From Glandiceps talaboti (lineage: Eukaryota; Hemichordata; Enteropneusta; Spengelidae), in assembly GCF_964340395.1 (NCBI RefSeq), contig NC_135571.1, positions 9,724,940 through 9,788,939 on the forward strand: DNA of 64,000 nucleotides, in the 5' to 3' direction. The notes under the pieces were generated by a model. It did not search any database, was not told the DNA's origin, and saw only the letters and a program-made list of their open reading frames with translations. A program made the position numbers and the translations under genes. Position 1 is the stretch's first letter; each line of letters starts with the position of its first letter. This document shows positions 10,601 to 20,433 of this stretch, one piece after another.

Positions 10601-13600
10601 GGCCTAGAAGATCTTATGAAGTGTAAAGTTAAAGGTGACAAGTCAATTGATGAGGTGCGACGAAGGTCAACTCAAGCACATGAAAGAGCTACTCATGCCA
10701 CTTCAAAAGGACGCATAGTTATCAACCATATCGACGACAAATATACAAAACAGGCAGCTAATGAAGTGTTGCAGAAAGCCGACAGTGTAATCAAACGACT
10801 GAAGACAGATATTAAAACAGTGCATTCTCTCACCGAAGAAGTCAATGGAACCCTAGAGAAAGTTGGAGAAGAGATGAACGAAAGTGACGCTATAAAACAA
10901 GAGTTAAATGAGGTGATTGAAAATATCAAGATGACAGATGAAGAATTTCAGAAAATCTTAGCAGAGCTGGAGAAGCAGAGTGATGCACTACAATCAGATA
11001 TTAGAGATAAGGCTGAGACGGATAAGTTGAAGGAAGATGTTAAAAACCTACAGTCTGCTATAGATCAGTCAGAGTCATTAGCTGAAATAGAGAGGCAACT
11101 TAAGGAGTATGGTCTCCTTGTACATGCAAGGACTGACCAAGTAGAGCTGCATCTCAAACAAGCTGCTGCCAAGGCTGTAAATCCATTGATAGAGGACGCT
11201 AGACGAGTTGCTCGGGAGGCAAGAGATTTTGTACCAGAAGTGAAACAATCGGCAAAGGACACCCAACATGCAGCAGATGACTGTGGCAGAGATACTGATG
11301 ACGTCAGACGTGCTATTCAAATCACAGAGGAAGCAGCACAAGATACTAAAAAGGCTGCTAGTGAAATGTCCAAATCTGCTGAAGCTATTGACAAAGCTAT
11401 TGACGACCTTACAAGCATCATCAAACAAGAAAGATCTAAGGCTTCAGAGATACAGAAATCGGCAGAGAAGCTGAGTAAATGTATCGAAAGTGCGGATAAA
11501 GCTAGTACAAAGGCGAAGCAATGTATGGAAAGATCACTGAAAGCAGTCTCAGAGATGGAGTTAAAGAATCCCAAAGCTTGGAAATCGCTCAAGTATGTAA
11601 CTCTTTTATTTGTTACGAATAGTGTCAGTTTGATCAAAATTGGGACTCGTATTTCATGTGGATCATCATAACAAGTACACCAAGTCGAATAAATATGCAT
11701 ATGTTTTCAAGTAAAGGCAAAGCGAATGTGTTAAGATTTAGACTTAGCAAAAACCATTAATTTTCAAGGGCCATGCATAAAAAGTTCAGATATAATCTTG
11801 TTATAAGGAACAATTTGTTTCAGTGCTGTTAAAATCAAGAAGAGGGTTATGACTCTTCCTTCCAGACGATTATTTTGAACTAATCCATCTGATTTGGGTT
11901 ATTTATAATCACCCCTGTCATTATTTATATATTAACAAATATGCAGATTCACACTTCAATGAACATCTTTATAAATTATAAGCTAAGTAGCTTTCAAGAA
12001 AACACATTCTACATTCTTTTCTTTTACAAAAGTCCATAAAAGTGAACATGATGTTCTCGGTCAGGTGACATAGGCCTTCTGTTCTTCCATAACCCCATTA
12101 GTCAAATATATGCATGAACGAATTCCTTATTTTTTGTTGGGTGGGAATGGCATTTTTGGTTTGGACTGTAACTCAACTTGTGAGCTTTTTGACAAAAAGA
12201 CTGCCATCAATTATACAAACAAATATATGTTTCTAGAATTTCATATTAACATCTGCTTCACAGATATAGAAAAATTGCTATAATAATATGAAAAATATTG
12301 GGGGAAAATTGGTCTTCTGATAATACGGAATTGTGTTGATATTGGCAAGATGACCATCATTGTTTTAATTATTTTACAGGTTTTTTTCACAAAGTGGAGA
12401 GGTGTTTAGTATAGTAAGAGCACCACATGAAGCCCTAGAAGGAATTACTATCGAATGTAAAGAAAACGAAAGTCTTACAAAATCTGTTATTGGGGAACAC
12501 GAGGAGTTGCTTAGCAACGTAATTTCAGTTGAACCACAAAACCTGACTCTGAAGAAGCCCGCCCTCTTCGGTATACGGTATACACCAACTACACGTGCTT
12601 TGGGTTATGAAGTTGTCGTGAAAGCCAGGAATCACAATGGTGACTGGCTAGTGATTGCTGCGAACTCTACTGACAGAACATATGATGATCATAAGGTAAG
12701 TATGTCATGTACTAATTTGATCACAAGGCAAGTACGTCATGGACAATGGTAATGACAAGGTAAGCACATCATAGACTATGATAATGACAAGGTAAGCACA
12801 TCATAGACTATGATAATGACAAGGTAAGCACATCATAGACTATGATAATGACAAGGTAAGTACGTCATGGATTATGGTAATGACAAGGTAAGCACATCAT
12901 AGACTATGATAATTACAAGGTACGTCATGGAATGTAATGATCATAAGGTAAGTATGTCAATCATGGACTATCTGTAACAGTGTAGATTTATAACATTCCA
13001 CTCTTTGGAAATATAATGATAAAAAAATCAAAAATAACTTTTGACTTTTTTATGATATTGCCAACCCATCAATAGATATTGCCTGAACAAGATATATGCA
13101 ATTACGTCATCCTTGCGAGTCAGAGAAACATTTCCACTTATGCAAAATGGCTTATTACCCTGGCAATAGTGGTCTCGCTTTATTAAGCCAGACACAAACT
13201 AAAACCGTTATTCATATAATACTACTATAAGCTACTGAATGAACACCGGTTTAATTCTATTCACTGTAGAGTGGCGTTTCTGATGACTTCCATGATATTA
13301 CATATACAGAGAATAATGTTGGGGACTCGAAAATCCACACTATCTTGATCAGGGGGTGAGGCACCATTATCATCCACGTGTGTACTCTATCAATAGTTTT
13401 ATTTGTGTCTATCTCAGTAAACCGAGACCTCGATTAGCAGAGTAATATGTTTCTACTCAGTCAGGGAGGATGATCCAACATGCCAGAAGAGACCGAGTGG
13501 TTTACGCCACAGACAATTGCATAACTCGACTTACAATACTTAATGTCTTTTTGTCATATTGACAGGGGTTGACATTCGCCGAGGTCATTGTAGACAAATT

Positions 13601-13795
13601 TTCAATGTATGTGGTGATTAAACGGGTTGTACGAGATAGACACTCCATGGGAAAGAAAGGTGGTAAAGTGACGTCATCGGTTGATCAGCGAGTCTCCATC
13701 GTTTATCCTAAAGATGCCCTGCCGATGACAATCGATGTTACTTTACAGGTATGCTTCATTTTATGATTTGAGCGAGAGAGAAAGAGAGAGAGAGA

Positions 13796-13849
<54 letters not shown>

Positions 13850-14973
13850 AACAGACAGACATACATACAGACAGACAGACAGACAGACAAACCGACAGAG
13901 ACAGAGACAGAGACAGACTGAGACAATGAGACATATTAGAGTCAGAAATAGAGGTAGGAAGAGAGACTAATAGACAGAGAAAGGGGTACAGAGACAAAGA
14001 AAGGGTACACATAAAGAGACAGACGGGTGGAAAAATACACAGATAGAGTGACAGACAGATTGAGAGGCAAATAGAGAGGGGACAAAGAGACACACTAGAG
14101 GGGCAGAGGCAGAGGGATATCATTTTCTAGTTGTCAAGCATATTTCACCTTTGAACCTATTACTGATCGACGAGCACTCAAACATAAACAATTGTACGTG
14201 CTTATATGACATACAGGATAGAGATATGCAAACCCATCCAGTGCTGTACTGTGTTAATGCATAGAGCCATCAATTCCCTAATTTCCACATTCATTGCAGG
14301 TCATACCATCGGACACACATCTATTACACTCACGGAAGAGCACGTGGAAATCTCTTACCGACATCGTATCCACGTCACCGTTGTTACATTTCTCGCACGC
14401 ACGTAATGTTAAATCGAAGAAACCATTACGAGTTACCCTACCCGTTTTATCTGTCACTCAAGACGATGACAAGAAAAATCCAAAACAACACAAGAGCAAT
14501 GCTAAGCCTGCGCAAAACACACCTAAGCCAGCTCAGTACAGTTCAACATCGCAGTTCATTCCTGGCATTGGTAATATTGAGAGTACTGGTGGACGAAATC
14601 AGGCTAGTCAGAGGAAACCTACAGGACGGCCGAATACTGGTGACGTCATGTTGATGGGAAGAGTCGCAAAGGGGTCGTGGCAGGAAGTGAAGAATTCTAA
14701 TATTGAACACAAGAAAAACAGCGTGATCGAGGCAACGGTAGAAGATGCTTCTTTTGATAGGTAAGTTGGGGGAGCTTAAAAGCTGATGCTTCTTTAAAAA
14801 AATCTAGCAAACATTTTCATTTTGTTTACATTTTGAGCTTTCAGAAAAGGTATGGCAATCTCCCCCCCCCCCTGAGTATTACTAACCAACCCTTCCCGCC
14901 CATGGAATAATACACATACATACATACATACATACATACATACATACATACATACATACATACATACATACAT

Positions 14974-15004
<31 letters not shown>

Positions 15005-15715
15005 TACATACATACATACATACATACATACATACATACATACATACATACATACATACAGACATACAGACATACAGACATACAGACACACATACATACA
15101 TACATACATACATACATACATACATACATACATACATACATACATACATACCTTATCATTTTCATTATTTACCTGTAGAATTCTTGCTATCCAAATGAAA
15201 GAAAGGTCAACAGCGCCACCAAGTAAAGCAGCTGCTGCCATAGACATGAACAGTGTCGTGAAAACTGTCAATGTAATCCTTCATCACCATGTAGATGACC
15301 CAGCCCGTATTGTTGTCCAAGTTGCGCCCTCATATAGATGTGACAGTGTGGTGAGAACTCTCTCTGATAAGGGATTCCACGGTCCGCCCTTACCCAGCAC
15401 CGAGGTCGAGATTCGCGAGGAGCAAGAATTTGGAGTCGAATTTAAAAAGAATATCAAGCTGATGTACCCAGACACGTATAGAGATATAGTTTTCCGCGAA
15501 GCATTCTCTAATCGGATGGAGTTGATGATAGAAGCGGCAGACATCTATAGAAACCATAGCTCTGACTCTGATCGTGGCGTCGCTGAATTTAAGAGGAGAG
15601 ATTCGGATATATCGACATTAGTTATCGATCGTGTCATGGTTGAAGAGGAGTGGACGGAAGTGACGTCTCTGCCTGTTACGTTGCCAAAGGTAAGTTGAGG
15701 GCGACTCGACAGGGG

Positions 15716-15762
<47 letters not shown>

Positions 15763-17471
15763 GACGATATGAGCCCAGATAATCAATAGTAAATAGCTGA
15801 AGGGTTATCGCTGATGACAAATACTGTCATGGTCAATCTTTCTCACATTATGAAAATCTATATTACGGTCACCGTTATCATACACGTGTGAAATTTAGTT
15901 TTAATAGAGGCTTGTTTCTTTCCTACATTTTCCGACATCGAATTAAGGAGGTCAGATAAATGAGAGTATGCGCATTTTGAGGTCTTGAAGTCACGTGTTA
16001 TGACGGTATATACGTAATATTATCAATATATATCTTCTACCTGTTTTAGGTTGAGAGAGAGAGGAAACCAAGACAAAACAAAAAGGACGCCATCAATCTA
16101 GATCGTAAGTACGCTATCGATCGGTCCAGTAAATAATTTGTGTCCGGCATAATCGGGACCACTTTCTCTCGTTGATTTCCAACCTTAACACATTAAAGAA
16201 CACCACTCCTAGAAATAAAGTCCATTTTCTTTAACTTTGGGTTCTTGGGAGTCGTTTTATGATATCACGTGATATAAATTTCGCCGGATTGTCAAGATCT
16301 AGAAATGACCGCTTAAAATTATGTTCACCTCGGTTTTTCTAGAAATGGTCACTGTTGCCTTATGGGATTTAGACATATACATGCATTAGATGAACACAAA
16401 GTTGTTACAATCTCAAGGTAACAAACACTTAGGAATCATGAATATGTATTGTACATCTAATACATATGCATGTCTGCTAAATCCCACGAGGCAACAGTTA
16501 ACAACTGCTAAAAGTATGAAGGTGGAATGGAGTTTCAATCTGGTATTCTTGGTAATCGTACGGAATCTATGTGATTTTAATTCATTAAACAATTCTCCAG
16601 AATCCAATATTGATAAAAATGAATTTATTTCCTGGAGTAGTGTACCTCTTTCATTCTGCAAAATAGTTTGCATACTGGGTGTGGATGTGAATCCAGAATA
16701 GAGTTATTAAGAAATGTTCTCAATGAATGTTAAACACACATTACGATGCAAAGTGGAAGAAATTTGCTTACTCTGTTATTTCGACAAGTCCAATAAAACA
16801 TTACGACAGGCAAAGGCAGAAGATACTCAGTCAAGTGTATGATATTGGTCATTTTGAACGCTGGGTATAGCTATACTTCTTTGACGCCCTCAGTCGACCA
16901 TGTATGACACTGTACACATGTTCACTGGCCATGAGGGCGACATCACACGTCAGTTCCCCCCCCCCCTCGGGTTGATCACCCAAAAACCAAACTTTTTCTC
17001 GAGGGCCCTGGCCCGAATAAGGCCAATCAACATGTGTTTTATAACACCATATCATCACCCATATCATTAAACCATGGATGTATAAGGGGCGGATACCTCC
17101 ATAATCAAACACATCATCAGCCGTCAGCAACAAATACACGAGATGTCTTATAAAATCTATTTCATTGTTCTTCCCCAGAGCCTTTAAGTAATGAGTACCT
17201 GCGGGATTTGGCTAAGGAGCTTGGAAAGGAATTCAATAGTCTAGCCATTGATTTGGGTTTCAAACAAGGCGAAATACAGCGAATCAGACAAGACAACCTC
17301 GGACATATGGAAAACCAAGTCTACGATCTGTTAATCTCGTGGAGAAATAAAACTGTACGGTCGAAGGGAAAGTTCAAAGTTTTGGCAAATGCTTTGAGTA
17401 GCAGTGGACGCGTTGATCTTAGTGAAAAAGTACTGGATGACGGTCAACAACAAATTCAAAACGAGGCTTGA
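6672..17471 (+). CDS. Coiled-coil/ZU5-ZU5/UPA/Death-domain protein, 8 coding exons
   Basis: Coding exons: 6672-7005, 9165-11592, 12380-12695, 13566-13748, 14300-14760, 15179-15689, 16050-16104, 17179-17471. All junctions are GT/AG and codon phases match throughout; the coding total is 4581 nt, or 1526 aa. Residues 1-111 and 112-920 are almost entirely charged helix (Lys/Glu/Ala/Gln heptads), with about 810 residues in one exon. Two ZU5-like beta domains follow at about 920-1030 and 1040-1200 (motifs LTLKKPALFGI and VSIVYPKDALPMTIDVTLQV), then a UPA-like domain at about 1245-1411 and a Death domain at about 1430-1515 (LRDLAKELGKEFNSLAIDLG). No signal peptide or membrane segment is seen, so it is probably a cytoplasmic adaptor. 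In ankyrins and PIDD the ZU5-ZU5-UPA-DD block forms a supramodule; here a coiled coil replaces the ankyrin repeats or LRRs. Partner and pathway are unknown. Confidence 0.88.
7330..7660 (+). repeat. Compound (GGT)n/(GAT)n/(GTT)n trinucleotide array
   Basis: Blocks of GGT, GCG, ATG/GAT, GGT, GAT, GGT and GTT repeats lie end to end inside intron 1. Because the unit is 3 bp, the array stays open in frame and yields poly-Gly, poly-Met, poly-Val and poly-Leu. Confidence 0.95.
8104..8120 (-). promoter_or_regulatory. DR5 nuclear-receptor element candidate
   Basis: On the minus strand this reads AGGTCA, five spacer bases, AGGTCA: two perfect half-sites in the DR5 arrangement used by RAR/RXR heterodimers. 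It lies in intron 1 of the Death-domain gene, about 240 bp from a DR1-type triple. Function is inferred from motif knowledge only. Confidence 0.45.
8363..8382 (+). promoter_or_regulatory. Triple half-site DR1 element candidate
   Basis: AGGTCA, A, AGGTTA, A, AGGTCA: three tandem half-sites at 1-nt spacing, giving two overlapping DR1 sites of the kind bound by RXR, HNF4 or COUP-TF type receptors. It is intronic, near the DR5 candidate. Confidence 0.45.
9165..11592 (+). other. Giant coiled-coil exon of the Death-domain gene
   Basis: This single 2428-nt exon encodes residues 112-920. After a short hydrophobic-containing stretch (SMIVKLLGKLQEVETDFYE) it is nearly continuous charged helix. Blocks such as KAEELAKQSSGKNPD and AEMVNRKAKEDQEK, with frequent Ala/Lys/Glu heptads, are typical of a rod-like or oligomerising domain. 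The donor GTATGT at 11593 interrupts a Lys codon (AA|G), completed by the next exon at 12380. The frame reads on into the intron to 11671 if unspliced, so the apparent 838-residue reading frame overstates the exon. Confidence 0.85.
12696..12960 (+). repeat. 32-bp minisatellite built from a 5' splice site
   Basis: The exon-3 donor (ATAAG|GTAAGTATGTCAT) is repeated with an exact 32-bp period: donor-like positions 12696, 12728 (GC instead of GT), 12760, 12792, 12824, 12856, 12888 and 12920, then 12948 (28-bp step). Most copies read ACAAG|GTAAGC. The array fills the start of intron 3. The exon frame reaches an in-frame stop at 12750-12752, so use of any donor downstream of it would truncate the protein before the second ZU5, UPA and Death domains. 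Confidence 0.9.
13771..13925 (+). repeat. (AG)n then (ACAG)n microsatellites in intron 4
   Basis: AG repeats to about 13848 are followed by ACAG/ACAT and GACAGA tracts. They lie between the donor at 13749 and the acceptor at 14299, in the middle of the ZU5 coding region. Arg/Glu and Ser/Leu frames over it are repeat artefacts. Confidence 0.9.
14913..15151. repeat. (ACAT)n microsatellite in intron 5
   Basis: A long ACAT tetranucleotide array with short ACAC and ACAG interruptions ends 26 bp before the exon at 15179. The Met-Tyr-Val-Cys frames on the minus strand derive from the repeat. Confidence 0.95.
15179..15689 (+). other. UPA-like domain exon
   Basis: This exon encodes residues 1241-1411. 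The beta-rich segment NVILHHHVDDPARIVVQVAP and the following LCxx-like strands match the position and style of the UPA domain that follows ZU5 in UNC5, PIDD and ankyrins. It sits between the second ZU5 and the Death domain, as in those families. Sequence similarity is weak, so this call rests mainly on position and secondary-structure pattern. Confidence 0.55.
15717..15762 (+). repeat. (GTT)n trinucleotide repeat
   Basis: About 15 GTT units just inside intron 6, 27 bp after the donor. They appear as poly-Gln on the minus strand, without a gene. Confidence 0.95.
16930..17040. mobile_element. Relative of the 3.8-kb fold-back element
   Basis: Shares GTTGATCACCCAAAA, GAGGGCCCT and CCGAATAAGGCCA-type blocks, in the same order, with the element at 3807-3975. 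It lies in intron 7 of the Death-domain gene and carries a poly-C interruption. Confidence 0.5.
17179..17471 (+). other. Death-domain exon and stop codon
   Basis: The last exon encodes residues 1430-1526. The helical pattern YLRDLAKELGKEFNSLAIDL, GEIQRIRQDN, VYDLLISWRNK and VLANALSS fits a six-helix Death domain, including the conserved Trp in the ISW motif. TGA ends at 17471. Death domains mediate homotypic adaptor assembly; the partner here is unknown. Confidence 0.85.
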
Positions 17472-18224
17472 ATCAGTTCTGACGCGTGCGAAAGTAATTG
17501 TCGAGCCAAGTAGAGTAATAACTTTTGAATGGTGGATGTGAATCTCAATCTCATTCCGTCTGTAAACAAGGACACATACCACTTTACCAATGACCCAATT
17601 ATCCTGCAAGCAAGTCAGACAGTACGCTAGCATTCAATCATCCGTCCATCCGTCCATCTATCCATTCAACTAATCAACCCACCAACCATCCGGTCAGCCA
17701 GTCAGTCAGCCAGCCAGCCAACCGACCAAACCAACCGCAGCCAATCAAATCTTGCTATCAGAAAAAAATCTCAATAATTAACCATATATTTTGTATATGG
17801 AATATATCGTAACCCAAGATCTATTATGCACTGCTTTACCTACAACCAAACTAAAGTTCGCGTAATGACAACACCGTCAAAGATGACTGTCAAAGAACAT
17901 TGGACCTGGTTATTGAAAGCTAACACATAAAAGTGTCCGTCAACTTTGCGACCTTAATCTTGTCGAAGATAAATCAGTGTCTAATTTGTCCTGTATTTAA
18001 AGATATTAGATGTACATTTATTTCTCCATATTATTGTCGTTACCCTTCACCTTTAAAGTTTTCAAATTTAATGTCATGTACGTCTGACAACACAATCCGT
18101 AACCTAGCCAAATTTGTTGCATATAGTTTTTTAATTACGGAACAAGATCATCAAAAACATTCAATTCAGCTTCTATGATGTTAATATATAGCTAGCTCTC
18201 GCTCTGTCTCTCGATGCCATGTTC

Positions 18225-18267
18225 TCTCTGTCTCTGTCTGTCTGTCTGTCTGTCTCCCTCCCTCCCT

Positions 18268-18338
<71 letters not shown>
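18225..18338. repeat. (TCTG)n-(TCCC)n-(TC)n compound microsatellite
   Basis: CTGT, CCCT and CT repeats in direct succession. No coding role. Confidence 0.95.
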
Positions 18339-18341
<3 letters not shown>

Positions 18342-18988
18342 ATTGGTCAAAATGTACTACAAATAATCGCATTCACCAGTGATCAAAGCAAAAGTGGTTT
18401 ATTCCCAAATTAATGCATGCATTTTACAGCAAAGAACGAGTCGAAGGAATACATTATTGTTCTAGACACGTTTTCTATAGATATTAGGTATCTCAGTTAT
18501 CAATGTTTGAAGGAGACATCAAAACAATGCGTTACAATATTGTGATTATCAACACTTCTGTTGTAATACTGACATCAGTTATTTCAGACAACAAATGCCT
18601 TGCTTCAGGCCGCGTATTCCTGCTGTCGATTTTACTTTTCCCATGCGAGATGTAATAGATAGTCAACGAGTTCAGGAGGGTTATGTGCCAATAAACGAGG
18701 TACTACGGCGTGATTGGCTCAAACGGATATATAGGTCACACCCCTAAGAACGAGTGGGTTATGGCTCCATATAACCAACCGAAATCAGGGCCTCTCATTG
18801 GCCAAGTCAGTCTAGCCGTAGTATAATTATTGGTAGCGGCACAACATGATGTGCATACATTACAACCAGTAAAAGTGTTTGGAAAGATAACGGCATTTTA
18901 CGATATCAGAACTTAGAGGAAAGGCGGTTTCAAATTGTGACCTTTGATGGGCACCTAAAATCGACTCGTTGTCATAGAAACTGTCCAT

Positions 18989-18994
18989 TTTATT
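18989..18994 (-). terminator. Polyadenylation signal AATAAA of the lectin gene
   Basis: AATAAA on the minus strand lies about 80 nt beyond the TAA stop at 19075-19077. This is a typical position for a short 3' UTR. Confidence 0.5.
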
Positions 18995-19074
18995 GACGAC
19001 GTAGCAAAATAAATAATGAGGGAGAAATCATGCAAGATAAATATGCAATAAATTTCGGCCTGAAACATGACTTC

Positions 19075-20433
19075 TTAAGGCAACCCAAAGACTTGGACCT
19101 CGCATATAGTGAGTACTTGCTTCACTCCGGCTAACTGTATAGACACGTACTGTCCAGTCAGGGCTTCTGAACATCCACACAATATTTCAATGGGATCGTC
19201 AGCGAAGTTATCATCGCTAACTACACCACACAGAGGGTTGCTGCCAACGAGTTTGTTATCACCTACGCGTACTTCGGCACCATTCAAACGGAAGTCTGAA
19301 ATTATAATTCAATAAAATGTTACTAAAATTTTATTTATGTAATCATTTTTTTATTTCTTATTTCCTAAATCAACGAGTTCGACACCGACATCGTCGTAAA
19401 CCACAGCCTCTTTTACGGCACCGTTGAAACGCACCGCAAGAGGTTCGTTATTTCGCAGTGTCGCAGAAGAAATAACAGCTCTGGTTTGCGAGAATGGACT
19501 TCGGTGACTACCAACATAAAATAAACAACAAATGCTCTGCTAACTTTCTACGAGTTTTTTATAGTCTGCTGACACTATCTTTGTTTATATTTGGACCGAA
19601 GAAGTCACTTTTACTTTTAAAAATATGAATAAATGGTTACAGCAAACACAAAACGCAGTACAATATTGCTTTCTACTGAACTTGCCGCAAAACCGTTTTC
19701 GCTTAGTGTTTTCTGATGCCATTTTATTAACATTTGATCTAGGGTATCACGTGACTTAAAGGGAAACACCCTTCCAGGAAACAAAGATACTTATGGAAAG
19801 TTCTGTAGAATAATTTCATGATTTCACATCACATTATGTTTGCTCCATTGTCAAGAAATACCAAATTGAAACTCATTTTGACCTCTCCTGTTGTTTCAGT
19901 GATACACTGTTGCATGATGGGACTTAGCAAACATGAATATTAATTAGATGGTACAAGAAATTCTCTCACCTCTAATGTTCTGTCAGTGGTACACTGTTAC
20001 ATGATGGGTCTTAGCAGAATTGAATATTAAATGGATACTGAATATGCATGACCACTAAGTGCTTATTTCCTCCTAAATAGACTGGTATCCCCACAGCCCC
20101 CCCTCCTTGTAATTACTGAAGGCTCCCTTATAGCGAAACCAAAGTGTTCAGTACCCCCTTCCTACCCCGTGGATACCCGGATGTAAATTTCAAACTCACC
20201 ACAACAATCCTTTCTGTTATAGATAACAACTTTATAGACTTGTTTGGCTTCACCAAGGTCTAATTGCCACCACTGATCTGTGGTTTTTTTGGTCAAAGTA
20301 CAGGACCCGGAATTATAGTTTGTGTCGGTGTTACCATCAACAGCTAACTTCGCTCCAAGGTTTTTTTTGGTTGAACTCTGCGATGGCGATGCACCAACGG
20401 CGAGGTTGACGACCGAATCAGGAACAATACAGA
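19075..20433 (-). other. F-type lectin domain 9 and C-terminus
   Basis: Exons 20433-20200 and 19295-19075. NRKDCC|DFR keeps RxDx4R; the His position is Leu (CTLTKKTTDQWW). The protein ends ICEVQVFGLP and TAA, with no C-terminal membrane anchor. Confidence 0.85.

Larger units (their letters stand above)
12380..14760 (+). other. Tandem ZU5 region (exons 3-5)
   Basis: Exons 12380-12695, 13566-13748 and 14300-14760 encode two ZU5-like modules. The first runs from FFSQSGEVFSIV through LSNVISVEPQNLTLKKPALF. The second has the classic GGKVTSSVDQRVSIVYPKDA strand pair and ends with KPLRVTLPVLSV. A Lys/Pro/Asn-rich, probably disordered linker of about 90 residues follows (KNPKQHKSNAKPAQNTPKPA). Assignment rests on motif recognition; a profile search should confirm both copies. 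Confidence 0.7.
17472..19074. other. Convergent 3' intergenic region
   Basis: This lies between the stops of the Death-domain gene (+) and the lectin gene (-). It contains CCAT/CAGC tetranucleotide runs (about 17635-17745) and a (TCTG)n-(TCCC)n-(TC)n compound microsatellite (18225-18338). The lectin gene's likely polyadenylation signal is at 18989-18994 on the minus strand. No further gene is seen. Confidence 0.55.

Noticed and set aside
14300-14760. His-Phe-Ser triplet as a PIDD/UNC5CL-like self-cleavage site
   Set aside because: The HFS (in LLHFSHARN) lies before the KPLRVTLP strand, not after the last ZU5 strand where the known cleavage sites occur.
14794-15271. Overlapping Met-Tyr-Val-Cys frames
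   Set aside because: Product of the (ACAT)n array read on the minus strand; the same applies to the similar frames at 24.9, 26.4, 27.8, 38.5, 41.8, 52.4, 54.4, 54.9 and 56.2 kb.
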